64,000 nt of DNA, taken from the NCBI RefSeq assembly GCF_000355695.1, contig NC_020891.1, forward strand, positions 372,001-436,000, in the 5' to 3' direction. The DNA is from Clavibacter nebraskensis NCPPB 2581 (GTDB lineage Bacteria; Actinomycetota; Actinomycetes; Actinomycetales; Microbacteriaceae). A program made the translations under genes and the position numbers. This document shows positions 8,933-17,136 of this stretch, piece after piece (position 1 is the first letter of the stretch; every line of letters begins with the position of its first letter). Below the pieces are notes generated by a model. That model saw only the letters and a list, made by a program, of their open reading frames with translations, had not been told where the DNA came from and searched no databases.

Positions 8933-8972
8933 CGACGGCGGGACGATCCTCGACGAGGGCGTCCCGCCGTCG
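8933..8972. terminator. Bidirectional hairpin between convergent genes
   Basis: CGACGGCGGGACG at 8933-8945 pairs perfectly with CGTCCCGCCGTCG at 8960-8972 (13 bp, 14-nt loop). It lies between the convergent DoxX-like gene and the RES gene. No U tract, as usual in this GC-rich genome. Confidence 0.75.
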
Positions 8973-8993
8973 TGCGTCAGCCGGGGCGGGGCG

Positions 8994-9614
8994 TCAGGCG
9001 AGACGCAGCACCGTGACGCCGAGCGGCCGGCACATCTCGTAGAGCCTCGCGAACCCATCGGCGTCGTCGAACCACCAGCGGTACGCCGGATCCGGCTCGA
9101 GGTCGCCGGCGTCCACGCGGTCGCCGAAGAGCGCCATGGCGCGTCGTCCGGCGGCCTGCCGCGACGGATACGCGAGGCCGTCGAACCCCGCCGTGTGGGC
9201 AGCCTCGGCCCAGGCGACCGTGTGCGGGTAGTCGGCCGCATCCGTCGCGCAGACCGAGTCCGCACGCACGCGGAGCGCACGAGGCCCACCTCCCACGAGC
9301 GATGCCAGTCGGAGATCCCGCGTCACGATCAGGCGCGAGCAGCGGCGGCCCGCGACGTCCATGCCGCCGACGACACCGCCGGACAGCGGGACGTCGTGGA
9401 GGACCGTCTCGCACACCGCGACGTCCTCGGTGTCTCCGGCGTACAGGACCGGGACGATGGGGTCGCCGAAGAACGCGAAGCGGGTCGGCGCGCCCACGCC
9501 CGGGTTGAACTCGGATGCGCCGAACCGGGCGGAGTGGATGCGGTGGATGCGCGACCCGACTTCGACGACCTCCGGGATCGCCGTGAACGGCGACGGCGGT
9601 GCGGGCGCGCTCAC
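8994..9614 (-). CDS. RES-domain toxin (NAD+ phosphorylase/glycohydrolase family)
   Basis: 206 residues. RES toxins deplete cellular NAD+. Candidate conserved residues are the RIHR/ARFG arginines near the N-terminus, Glu in VCETVLHD and Ser in YPSRQA. GTG 9614 overlaps the stop of the upstream antitoxin gene (GTGA). It is downstream of its antitoxin, the usual RES-Xre order. The toxin reading frame looks intact, which matters because the antitoxin frame appears broken. Confidence 0.85.
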   Translation of the reverse strand: MSAPAPPSPFTAIPEVVEVGSRIHRIHSARFGASEFNPGVGAPTRFAFFGDPIVPVLYAGDTEDVAVCETVLHDVPLSGGVVGGMDVAGRRCSRLIVTRDLRLASLVGGGPRALRVRADSVCATDAADYPHTVAWAEAAHTAGFDGLAYPSRQAAGRRAMALFGDRVDAGDLEPDPAYRWWFDDADGFARLYEMCRPLGVTVLRLA

Positions 9615-10221
9615 CAGGCGACGGCCCAGGCGCGCGTCGCGGCGTCGAGCACCAGGTCGGGCTCGTCGAGGTGGTCCACCGGGCGGCGCGCGTCCCCGCG
9701 GAGGTAGGTGGTCGGGCGGCAGAGCCAGGCCACCACGTCCCGCGACTCCAGCTCGTGCTCGCGCCCGAGCGCGATGAGGCGGGGGATCACGGGCCGGATG
9801 GCCTCCGCGTGGAACTGGAAGCCCGGGTAGACGTACCTGTTCGTGCGCCGGAGCCCGAGGATCCTGCCCGCCGTCCGCAGATCGCTCGCGTAGGCGCGGT
9901 TCGGTCGCGCGCCGAGCGCGGCCGACACGTCGACGCTCGAGAGGAACCCGAACTCCGCCTCGACGGCCCGCCAGAAGAGCTCGGTGTCGTTCAGGCTGCT
10001 GACGACTCCCGTCGGCAGCTGTTCGGCCAGCCGGGAGAGGACGTCGGACAGGGCGGCGGTCTCCGTGTAGATGGCCGTCTGCCGGGCGATGAAGCGCTCG
10101 AAGTCCGACGACGCGTCCGCGGTGACGGAGCGGCTGTAGGCCTCGAGCGTGCGGCGTTGGTGAGCGCTGAGGGCGGCCGCGCAGGGGTCGTGTGGTCGTG
10201 CTGCGGCTGGGCGTGAGACAT
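9611..10221 (-). pseudogene. RES-Xre type antitoxin (MbcA-like), apparent frameshift near the N-terminus
   Basis: The conserved body reads in one frame from about 10190 to 9611. It has a helical N-terminal region (HQRRTLEAYSRSV), a segment resembling an HTH (FGFLSSVDVSAALG to NRYVYPGFQF) and the toxin-binding C-terminus (VIPRLIALGREHEL to RRPVDHLDEPDLVLDAA). That frame has no ATG, GTG or TTG start before GTG 9928. The only well-signalled start, ATG 10221 with GGAG 6-7 nt upstream, is in another frame and would need a -1 shift near 10165-10200. Either a one-base deletion (real or sequencing), ribosomal frameshifting, or an unusual start explains this. The stop overlaps the RES start. Confidence 0.6.
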
Positions 10222-10247
10222 GGGGAGGCTCCGATCCTTACGCGGTA

Positions 10248-10270
10248 ATTGTAGCGTCAGAAACGTCTGA
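10248..10270 (-). promoter_or_regulatory. Antitoxin promoter and candidate autoregulatory operator
   Basis: Reading the minus strand, TACAAT at 10253-10248 is a near-consensus -10 placed about 27 bp before ATG 10221. Just upstream lies TCAGA-AACG-TCTGA (10257-10270), an inverted repeat where an antitoxin could block the promoter. No good -35 is seen. Function inferred. Confidence 0.5.
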
Positions 10271-10374
10271 TCCGCTGCCGGATGCTTCCGCCCTCGACCG
10301 CGGGCAGCGGGGCCGGGAGTCTGGACGCACCCGCCACGCCCACGGCCCTGCGTCTCGAAGGAGAGACCAGTCCC

Positions 10375-10505
10375 ATGATCTCCGTCGACCTGCCCGTCAC
10401 CGACCTGCCCGTCACCGACCTGCCGACGGGAACGTGCTCGAGCTGGTGCACACGGATCCGGTCCCGGCGGGTGGGGTGCCGCACGTGGGCGGCGCCACCG
10501 CCTAG
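10375..10505 (+). pseudogene. Remnant of a VOC (glyoxalase-fold) protein
   Basis: GGAGA precedes ATG 10375, which encodes MISVDLPVTDLP, a typical VOC opening. About 55 bases later another frame reads DGNVLELVHTDP and ends at TAG 10503-10505, a typical VOC ending. Roughly 80-90 central residues are missing and the two parts are out of frame. A 15-base unit (GACCTGCCCGTCACC) is duplicated at the junction. The rest of 10222-10613, apart from the antitoxin promoter, shows nothing else I can name. Confidence 0.55.
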
Positions 10506-10613
10506 CTCCCGCCCGCCTTCCTGGCAAGCCCCCGGCGCATCGCACACGATGCTCGATGCCCGGAGCAGGGTGGAGGGGCGACGGTTTCGCCGCACGAAGA
10601 AATAGGAGCCCCT

Positions 10614-11570
10614 ATGTACTTCCACGCACAGACCTGGATCAACGAGATCGCCGACGGCGAGCCCGACCCCGCCGCCGCGAACGCGCTGCAGGAGGGCCTC
10701 GGCGGCCAGTTCGGCGAGATGCGCACGATGATGCAGTACCTCTTCCAGGCCATGAACTTCCGCGGGGCGTCGGCGAAGCCGTACCGCGACCTGATCCAGG
10801 GCGTCGGCACCGAGGAGATCAGCCACGTCGAGCTCATCGGCACCACCATCTCGCGCCTGCTCGACGGCTCGCCCGAGTACACCGGCAAGCTCACCGACCC
10901 GCTGGACACCCCGGGCAAGGGCGGCAAGACCCCGCTCAACATCGCGCTCGACACCAGCAACATCCACCACTACCTCGTGGGCGCCCAGGGCGCGCTGCCC
11001 GTCGACTCGGTCGGCAACCCGTGGAGCGGCAGCTACGTCTACAACTCGGGCAACCTCCCGCTCGACCTCCTCTACAACGTCATGCTCGAGTCGACCGGCC
11101 GCCTGCAGAAGTGCCGCATCTACGAGATGACCGACAACCCCGTCGCCCGCGCCACCGTCGCGTACCTCATCGTCCGTGACCAGGCGCACGAGAACGCGTA
11201 TGCGAAGGCGCTCGAGACGCTCGGCGTCGACTGGGGCAAGCTCCTGCCGATCCCGAAGACCAACGCCGAGCAGTTCCCCGAGGTGAAGAAGCTCGTGGAC
11301 CTCGGCCTCCAGAGCAAGCAGTACAGCTTCGACCTCGACGGCAAGAGCGAGGCCGGCCGGATCTTCCAGGGCGCGTCGCCCTCGAACGACGGCACCGACC
11401 TGACCGCGACCGAGCAGGCGCCCGAGGGCTTCCCGTCCTCCATCGCGCCGGAGCGGCTCGAGGAGTTCGCCCCGGGTCTCGACAAGGACCTGCTGGCCCT
11501 CGTGCAGGAGACGGCCGAGCGCGAGCTCGCCGACATCGAGGCGTTCTACGGGCCGACCGCGAAGGCCTGA
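10614..11570 (+). CDS. Manganese (non-haem) catalase
   Basis: 318 residues. Dismutates hydrogen peroxide with a di-manganese centre in a ferritin-like four-helix bundle. Visible ligands: Glu35 in GQFGEMRTMMQY and the ExxH pair in EEISHVEL (Glu68, His71); a second helix pair includes YEMTDNPVARATVAYLIVRDQAHENAY. AGGAGCCCCT precedes ATG 10614. It stands alone, followed by a terminator. Confidence 0.93.
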   Translation: MYFHAQTWINEIADGEPDPAAANALQEGLGGQFGEMRTMMQYLFQAMNFRGASAKPYRDLIQGVGTEEISHVELIGTTISRLLDGSPEYTGKLTDPLDTPGKGGKTPLNIALDTSNIHHYLVGAQGALPVDSVGNPWSGSYVYNSGNLPLDLLYNVMLESTGRLQKCRIYEMTDNPVARATVAYLIVRDQAHENAYAKALETLGVDWGKLLPIPKTNAEQFPEVKKLVDLGLQSKQYSFDLDGKSEAGRIFQGASPSNDGTDLTATEQAPEGFPSSIAPERLEEFAPGLDKDLLALVQETAERELADIEAFYGPTAKA

Positions 11571-11593
11571 TCCGCGTCACCCGATCCACGCTG

Positions 11594-11623
11594 CGGCGCC
11601 GTCTCCTGCGGGAGGCGGCGCCG
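11594..11623 (+). terminator. Hairpin terminator after the Mn catalase gene
   Basis: CGGCGCCG at 11594-11601 pairs with CGGCGCCG at 11616-11623, with an inner CTCC/GGAG stem and a short loop. It starts 24 bp after the stop codon. Confidence 0.65.
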
Positions 11624-11823
11624 TCGTCGCATCCGCGCCCTGTCCGCCTCGCCCCCCGAGGGCGCCCGACCTCGACCTCGCCGCGGGCGCGTGGTTCCAT
11701 GGAGGCATCGGCTGCGCGTCCTCGGGACGCATCCCACGCGGGTCAGGCGATGACGCGAGACGGGCCGCGCCGCATCGGCGCCCCGGGCGGAAGCTCCGCC
11801 ACGCGAGTGTCCGGGGGGATGCG

Positions 11824-13089
11824 ATGCACGCCTACGAGCTGCTCAGGCCGATGATGCGCGCCTTCTACGCGAGCGCCATGGCGGCGTCGACGGGCGTGCC
11901 GAAGCCGGTCGACGCCGCCTCCATCCTCGTCGAGGGCGAGGATCCGGACGCGATCCTCCTCCTCGGCAACGGGCCCGCGCACGGCTGGGGCGTCGTGACG
12001 CACCAGCTCTCGCTCACCGGGCACCTCGGCCGCGCCGTGACCGCGCGCACCGATCGTCCGTGCGCCGTCACCTTCATCGGCGACGAGACGATGAACGTCT
12101 CCTCCGCCCTCGCCTGGATCGGCGACCACGACGTCGCCGCCTACGACGCCGTGGTCGTGGTGCTGGGGATCAACGACGCCGTCCGCCTCACCCGCGTGCC
12201 CGTGTGGCGCGAGCGCTTCGTCGAGCTGATGGACGCGCTGGTCGCGAGCACGCGGCCCTCGGCTCGGATCCTCGTGGCCGGCATGCAGCCCGTGCGCTCG
12301 GTCACGCCGTACGACAGCGCGCTCGGCGGCATCGCCCAGCGGCACGCGGAGCGGCTCGACCGCGAGGCGCGCGAGGTCGTGGACGCGACCGAGCGGGCGT
12401 CCTTCCACCCGCTCGGCGCCCCGGAGCTCGAGCCCGACCGCCCGCACGGGTCGTCGCGCGTGTACCGGAGCTGGGCCCGGGAGATCGCCGACGCCGCGGC
12501 GCCGCTGCTCGCCGAGGTGCGCGAGGCGGAGGGCGCGAGCCGGGCGCCGCACCGGCCGGTCGAGCCGGCCTTCGAGTGGGCGGGCACCGCGCGGCTCGTG
12601 GAGCAGGCCCGGTACGGCGGATCCGCGGAGCTGCAGCGCCTCGCCGTCCAGGCCCAGGAGCGGTTCGACGTGGACGTCGCGGTCGTGAGCCTGCTCGACG
12701 GCGACCGCCTCTGGTACGCGATGAACACCGACCGGCTGCCCTTCTCGATCCCGCGCGACATGGCGTACTGCGCGACCGTGGTCGCCGACGACGACGCGCT
12801 CGTCGTGCCCGACGCCCAGCGCGACCCGCGCTTCGCCGGCAACCCGTTCATCGACATCACGGGCATGGACTTCTACGCCGGCTACCCGCTGCACTCCTCG
12901 GACGGGGAGCCCATCGGGACCTTCTGCCTGCTGGACCGGCGGACCCGCGCGGCCTCCGCGGTGTCGATCGAGGGCCTCCGCGAGATCGCGCTGCAGGCGG
13001 AGACGGAGCTGCAACGCTACGAGACGGGGCCCGCGGACGCCGCAGCCGGCGGCGGCAGGACCCCGGACGGCGCCGACACGGACGGGTGA
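11824..13089 (+). CDS. SGNH/GDSL-hydrolase-like domain fused to a GAF domain
   Basis: 421 residues. Residues 1 to about 240 follow the SGNH plan: a block I position, block III GIND (VVVLGINDAVRL) and block V DRPH. However, block I reads LLGNGPAHGWG instead of GDS, so the nucleophilic serine is absent. Residues about 255-400 form a GAF domain (DVDVAVVSLL, YCATVVADDDALVVPDA, DPRFAGNP, GTFCLLDRR), of the type found in signalling proteins. No signal peptide, so cytoplasmic. Possibly a sensor with a non-catalytic ligand-binding SGNH fold; activity is unknown. Confidence 0.8.
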   Translation: MHAYELLRPMMRAFYASAMAASTGVPKPVDAASILVEGEDPDAILLLGNGPAHGWGVVTHQLSLTGHLGRAVTARTDRPCAVTFIGDETMNVSSALAWIGDHDVAAYDAVVVVLGINDAVRLTRVPVWRERFVELMDALVASTRPSARILVAGMQPVRSVTPYDSALGGIAQRHAERLDREAREVVDATERASFHPLGAPELEPDRPHGSSRVYRSWAREIADAAAPLLAEVREAEGASRAPHRPVEPAFEWAGTARLVEQARYGGSAELQRLAVQAQERFDVDVAVVSLLDGDRLWYAMNTDRLPFSIPRDMAYCATVVADDDALVVPDAQRDPRFAGNPFIDITGMDFYAGYPLHSSDGEPIGTFCLLDRRTRAASAVSIEGLREIALQAETELQRYETGPADAAAGGGRTPDGADTDG

Positions 13090-13121
13090 CCGCGTCGACG
13101 CCGCCGTGCGTCAGACGTGCG

Positions 13122-13994
13122 TCAGCCGCAGTGGCTCAGCGACGCGCTGATCGGCCCGGTGGCCGCGGGTGCCGGGCAGATGCGCGCGGCGGCCGACTCG
13201 TCGTCGTTCAGGTAGCGGTCGAGGAACGTCGTGACGGTCGAGCGGATGGTGTCGTTCGGGATCCGCTCGCCCGCGCCGTGCCCGGCTCCCCGGAGCTCGA
13301 GGTACTGCTTGGGCGTGGCCGCCGGGAGGGACCGGTACATGCGCTTGCCCATGAGGAACGGGAAGGCCACGTGGTCGGACTGGCCGGTGATGATGAGCGA
13401 CGGCGTGGTGACCGCCCGGTAGTCGACGCGCACGTCGAACGGCATCGGGGCGATCACGGCCTTCAGCGTGTGCCGCGCCTCGGCCGCAGCCAGCACGCCG
13501 CCGCCGGCCATGGAGTAGCCGAGCTCCGCGACGCGGTCGGGGTCGATCTCGTCGGCCGCGGCGCTCGACCCGGTGAGGTAGTCGGAGGCCGCGAGCATCT
13601 CGTCGGCCCGCGCTTGCGGGGGATCCTGCGTGCCGTTCGTGTCGATGGTGAACACGACGAAGCCGGCGGCGGCGAGGTCGGTGCCGTACCAGCGCATGTC
13701 GGCCTGGGTGTCGCCGTAGCCGGGGGTGACGACGACGGCGCCGAGCTTCGTGCCGGCGGACACCTGCGGGGCGAAGATCGTGCCGCCGCCGAAGCCGGAG
13801 ACGTCGTCGCGCGGGACCGTGATCTCGTCCACCCCGCCGGCCTCGTCGGCGTGGGCCGTGACGGGTCCGGCCAGCGCCGCGGCGCAGGCGAACGCCAGGA
13901 CGAAGGCGGTGGTGAGGGCGGTGGGGCGGGTGCGGCGTCGGGGGAGCAGGGGGGCAAGGTGCCTCCGGGCATCTCGGTCGTCCGCGCGGTCCAT
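13122..13994 (-). CDS. Secreted cutinase/PET-hydrolase-like alpha/beta hydrolase
   Basis: 290 residues. A long basic N-terminus, then a hydrophobic signal core ending AHA-DEAGG. The mature part follows the actinobacterial cutinase/PET-hydrolase pattern: VVTPGYGDTQADMRWYG (oxyanion region), GFVVFTIDTNGTQD, nucleophile Ser in GYSMAGGG (the usual GHSMGGGG), LKAVIAPMPF, PSLIITGQSDHVAF (Asp), LELRGAGHGAG (His), and two C-terminal cysteines 16 apart for the family disulfide. It probably hydrolyses cutin or triacylglycerol esters outside the cell. Start ATG 13994 has only a weak ribosome-binding site. Confidence 0.8.
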   Translation of the reverse strand: MDRADDRDARRHLAPLLPRRRTRPTALTTAFVLAFACAAALAGPVTAHADEAGGVDEITVPRDDVSGFGGGTIFAPQVSAGTKLGAVVVTPGYGDTQADMRWYGTDLAAAGFVVFTIDTNGTQDPPQARADEMLAASDYLTGSSAAADEIDPDRVAELGYSMAGGGVLAAAEARHTLKAVIAPMPFDVRVDYRAVTTPSLIITGQSDHVAFPFLMGKRMYRSLPAATPKQYLELRGAGHGAGERIPNDTIRSTVTTFLDRYLNDDESAAARICPAPAATGPISASLSHCG

Positions 13995-14164
13995 CCCGTT
14001 CGGATCGTGGAGACCGTAGGGGGTCGCGGGCGGCGCGCGGGCCGATCCTCCTCAGCGACCACGCGGTGCCGGGGCTGGGGAGGATCGCCGACCGCGCCTG
14101 CGAGCCTCCTGATCGGATCCGGCCCACCCGGGTCACCCGCGGAGCCCCCGCCGTAGGCTGACGC

Positions 14165-16603
14165 ATGGCCTCCGACACCGCACCCCGAGACCCGTCCGCG
14201 CCCCTCTACCTCGACGTCGTCGACGGCTGGTGGCGCGCCGCCAACTACCTCTCCGTCGGGCAGATCTACCTGCTGGACGACCCGCTGCTCGAGCGGCCGC
14301 TCACGCGCGACGACATCAAGCCGCGCCTCCTCGGGCACTGGGGCACGACGCCGCTGCTGAACTTCGTCTACGCGCACCTCAACCGCGTCATCATCGAGCG
14401 CGACCTCGACATGATCTACATCGCCGGGCCCGGCCACGGCGGCCCCGGCATGGTCGCGAACGCGTACCTCGACGGCACCTACTCGGAGCTGTTCTCGGCG
14501 GCGACGCCCGACCGCGACGGGATGCGGCACCTCTTCCGCCAGTTCTCGTTCCCGGGCGGCGTGCCGTCGCACGCGGCGCCGGAGACGCCCGGATCCATCA
14601 ACGAGGGCGGCGAGCTCGGCTACTCGCTCGTGCACGCGTACGGCGCGGCGCTCGACAACCCCGACCTCGTGGTCTCGTGCGTCATCGGCGACGGCGAGGC
14701 GGAGACCGCGACCCTCGCCTCCAGCTGGCACCTGAACAAGTTCCTGAACCCCGAGTCGGACGGCGCCGTGCTGCCGATCCTCAACCTCAACGGCTGGAAG
14801 ATCGCGAACCCGACGGTGCTCGCGCGCATCCCCGAGGAGGAGCTGCTCGCCCTGTTCACGGGCTACGGCTACTCGCCGCGGATCGCCTCGGGCGGCTTCG
14901 ACGGCGAGGACCACTTCGCCGTGCACGAGCGGTTCGCGCTCGCGCTGGCCGACGCGCTCGACGAGATCAGCCGGATCCAGCTGGCCGCCCGCACCGGCGG
15001 CAGCGAGGAGCGGCCGGCCTGGCCCATGCTGATCCTCCGCACGCCGAAGGGCTGGACCGGTCCGCGCGAGGTCGACGGCAAGCAGGTCGAGGGAACGTGG
15101 CGCGCGCACCAGGTGCCGCTCTCCGGGGTCCGCGACGACGAGGACCACCTCCGCCAGCTGCAGGAGTGGCTCGAGAGCTACCGCCCGCACGAGCTCTTCG
15201 ACCGCGACGGCCGGCTGACGCCCGCGCTCCAGCCGAATCGGCCCGAGGGCGACCGGCGGATGAGCGCGAACCCGCACGCGAACGGCGGCCTGCTGCGCCG
15301 CGACCTCCGCCTGCCGCCGCTCGAGGTGGACGCGATCGACCTGAGCGACGGCCGCGGCGTCATCGCCGAGCCGACCCGCGTGCTCGGCGGCTGGCTGCGC
15401 GACGTGATCGCCCGCAACCCGCTCGACTTCCGGATCTTCGGCCCCGACGAGACCGCCAGCAACCGCCTCGACGACGTCTACGAGGTGACGGCGAAGGCCT
15501 GGCAGGGTGAGGTGCTGCCGGTCGACGAGCACCTGGCTCACGAGGGCCGGGTCATCGAGATCCTCAACGAGAACATCACGCAGGGGCTGCTCGAGGCGTA
15601 CCTGCTCACGGGGCGGCACGGGCTGTTCACCTCCTATGAGGCCTTCATCCACATCGTCGACTCGATGTTCAACCAGTACGGGAAGTGGCTCGAGTCGAGC
15701 TCGAAGGTGGAGTGGCGGCGGCCGGTCGCGTCGTTCACGTACCTCCTCTCGTCGCACGTGTGGCGGCAGGACCACAACGGCTTCTCGCACCAGGACCCCG
15801 GCTTCCTCGACCACGTCGTGAACAAGCGGGCCGAGATCGTGCGCGTGTACCTGCCGTTCGACGCGAACTCGCTGCTCGTCACCATGGACCACTGCCTCCG
15901 CGGCACCGACCTCATCAACGTGGTCATCGCGGGCAAGCAGCCGACCGCGAGCCTCCTCTCGCTCGAGGAGGCGCGGGCGCACGGGGCGCGCGGCGTGGGC
16001 GTGTGGGAGTGGGCGGGCACCGAGGTGCCCGGGCTCGAGCCCGACGTGGTCGTCGCGTGCGCGGGCGACATCCCGACCGTGGAGGCGATGGCGGCCGTGC
16101 AGATCCTCAAGGAGGAGATCCCGCAGCTGCGCGTGCGCTTCATCAACGTGGTCGACCTGATGCGGCTGCAGGACGCGACGCAGCACCCGCACGGCCTCGA
16201 CGACGGTTCCTTCGACGCGCTCTTCACGCGCGACAAGCCCGTGGTCTTCGCGTTCCACGGCTACCCGTCGCTGATCCACCGCCTCACCTACAAGCGCCAC
16301 AACCACGAGAACCTGCACGTGCGCGGCTTCGTGGAGCAGGGCGGTACGACCACGCCGTTCGACATGCTGATGCTCAACGACCTCGACCGGTTCCGGCTCG
16401 TGATGGACGTGATCCGCCGCGTGCCGCACCTCGAGACCACCTACGCGGCGCTGTCGCAGCGGATGGACGACGAGCGGATCGCGCACCGGGTGCACACGCG
16501 CCAGTTCGGCGAGGACATGGCCGACGTCTCGGGCGCGGAGGGGCTGCCGTTCGCGGACCCGAACCGGCAGACGGCGATCGACACGGGCGACGACAACGCG
16601 TAG
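14165..16603 (+). CDS. xfp: Xylulose-5-phosphate/fructose-6-phosphate phosphoketolase
   Basis: 812 residues, full length. A TPP enzyme cleaving xylulose 5-P or fructose 6-P with phosphate to give acetyl phosphate plus glyceraldehyde 3-P or erythrose 4-P. Visible blocks: [19 protein letters not shown], the [12 protein letters not shown] segment, TPP-binding [24 protein letters not shown] and [19 protein letters not shown]. Begins at ATG 14165 and ends in TAG. No acetate kinase or phosphotransacetylase gene is adjacent. It would give a bypass from fructose 6-phosphate produced from fructan sugars. Confidence 0.97.
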   Translation: MASDTAPRDPSAPLYLDVVDGWWRAANYLSVGQIYLLDDPLLERPLTRDDIKPRLLGHWGTTPLLNFVYAHLNRVIIERDLDMIYIAGPGHGGPGMVANAYLDGTYSELFSAATPDRDGMRHLFRQFSFPGGVPSHAAPETPGSINEGGELGYSLVHAYGAALDNPDLVVSCVIGDGEAETATLASSWHLNKFLNPESDGAVLPILNLNGWKIANPTVLARIPEEELLALFTGYGYSPRIASGGFDGEDHFAVHERFALALADALDEISRIQLAARTGGSEERPAWPMLILRTPKGWTGPREVDGKQVEGTWRAHQVPLSGVRDDEDHLRQLQEWLESYRPHELFDRDGRLTPALQPNRPEGDRRMSANPHANGGLLRRDLRLPPLEVDAIDLSDGRGVIAEPTRVLGGWLRDVIARNPLDFRIFGPDETASNRLDDVYEVTAKAWQGEVLPVDEHLAHEGRVIEILNENITQGLLEAYLLTGRHGLFTSYEAFIHIVDSMFNQYGKWLESSSKVEWRRPVASFTYLLSSHVWRQDHNGFSHQDPGFLDHVVNKRAEIVRVYLPFDANSLLVTMDHCLRGTDLINVVIAGKQPTASLLSLEEARAHGARGVGVWEWAGTEVPGLEPDVVVACAGDIPTVEAMAAVQILKEEIPQLRVRFINVVDLMRLQDATQHPHGLDDGSFDALFTRDKPVVFAFHGYPSLIHRLTYKRHNHENLHVRGFVEQGGTTTPFDMLMLNDLDRFRLVMDVIRRVPHLETTYAALSQRMDDERIAHRVHTRQFGEDMADVSGAEGLPFADPNRQTAIDTGDDNA

Positions 16604-16608
16604 CGGGG

Positions 16609-16641
16609 CCGCGGGCCGGCCGGGGGATGGCCGGCCCGCGG
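16609..16641. terminator. Bidirectional hairpin after xfp
   Basis: CCGCGGGCCGGCC (16609-16621) pairs perfectly with GGCCGGCCCGCGG (16629-16641), 7-nt loop, 5 bp after the xfp stop and before the convergent VOC gene. Confidence 0.8.
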
Positions 16642-16660
16642 GGCGTGCGGCCGGCGGCGC

Positions 16661-17014
16661 CTACTCGGTGCGCGGCCCGTGGTCGAACAGGCCGATCGCG
16701 TTGCCCTCGCTGTCGCGCACGTAGGCCCAGCGGTCGGTGTCGTTGAGCATCTGGATCCCGCCCATCGCCGATCCGCCGTGCGCCTCGACCTGGGCGACCG
16801 TCTCCTCGATGGAGTCGACCGTGACGACGATGGTGGCATGCGGCACGTCCGCACGCCGATGGAGGTCCCCATTGATCCCCTCATCCGAGCCGGTGAGGAT
16901 CATGCCCGCGTCCTCCCCCCACGGCTCGTAGCGGAAGCCGAAGACGGCGGAGTAGAATGCGCTCGCGCGCGCCATGTCGTCGGCGGGGATCTCGAAGTGC
17001 TCGACAGCGGCCAT
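16661..17014 (-). CDS. VOC-family (glyoxalase/bleomycin-resistance fold) protein
   Basis: 117 residues from ATG 17014. Two beta-alpha-beta-beta-beta modules: VEHFEIPADDMARASAFYSAV opening the first, and ATIVVTVDSIEETVAQVEAHGG opening the second; ends with VRDSEGNAIGLFD. Metal-dependent enzyme or ligand-binding role; substrate unknown. Confidence 0.85.
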   Translation of the reverse strand: MAAVEHFEIPADDMARASAFYSAVFGFRYEPWGEDAGMILTGSDEGINGDLHRRADVPHATIVVTVDSIEETVAQVEAHGGSAMGGIQMLNDTDRWAYVRDSEGNAIGLFDHGPRTE

Positions 17015-17081
17015 GCGCCATGATCCTGCGAGTGGGGAAATCCCGTCAAGGACCGGCGCGGAACCGGCGGCGACCACGACG

Positions 17082-17117
17082 ACGGCGCCGCCACCTCCGA
17101 GGAGGTGACGGCGCCGT
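17082..17117 (-). terminator. Hairpin terminator after the repeat protein gene
   Basis: ACGGCGCCG plus CCACCTCC pairs with GGAGGTG plus CGGCGCCGT over about 16 bp with one mismatch and a tiny loop, 19 bp beyond the stop of the minus-strand gene ending at 17137. Confidence 0.7.
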
Positions 17118-17136
17118 GGACGATGCGGGTCGGGCA

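Noticed and set aside
12060-14156. 698-residue plus-strand open frame
   Set aside because: Arg/Ala-rich shadow of the SGNH-GAF gene and the antisense of the cutinase-like gene; no domain, no ribosome-binding site.
13463-16495. 1010-residue minus-strand open frame opposite phosphoketolase
   Set aside because: Low-complexity antisense of xfp; the plus strand encodes an intact phosphoketolase.
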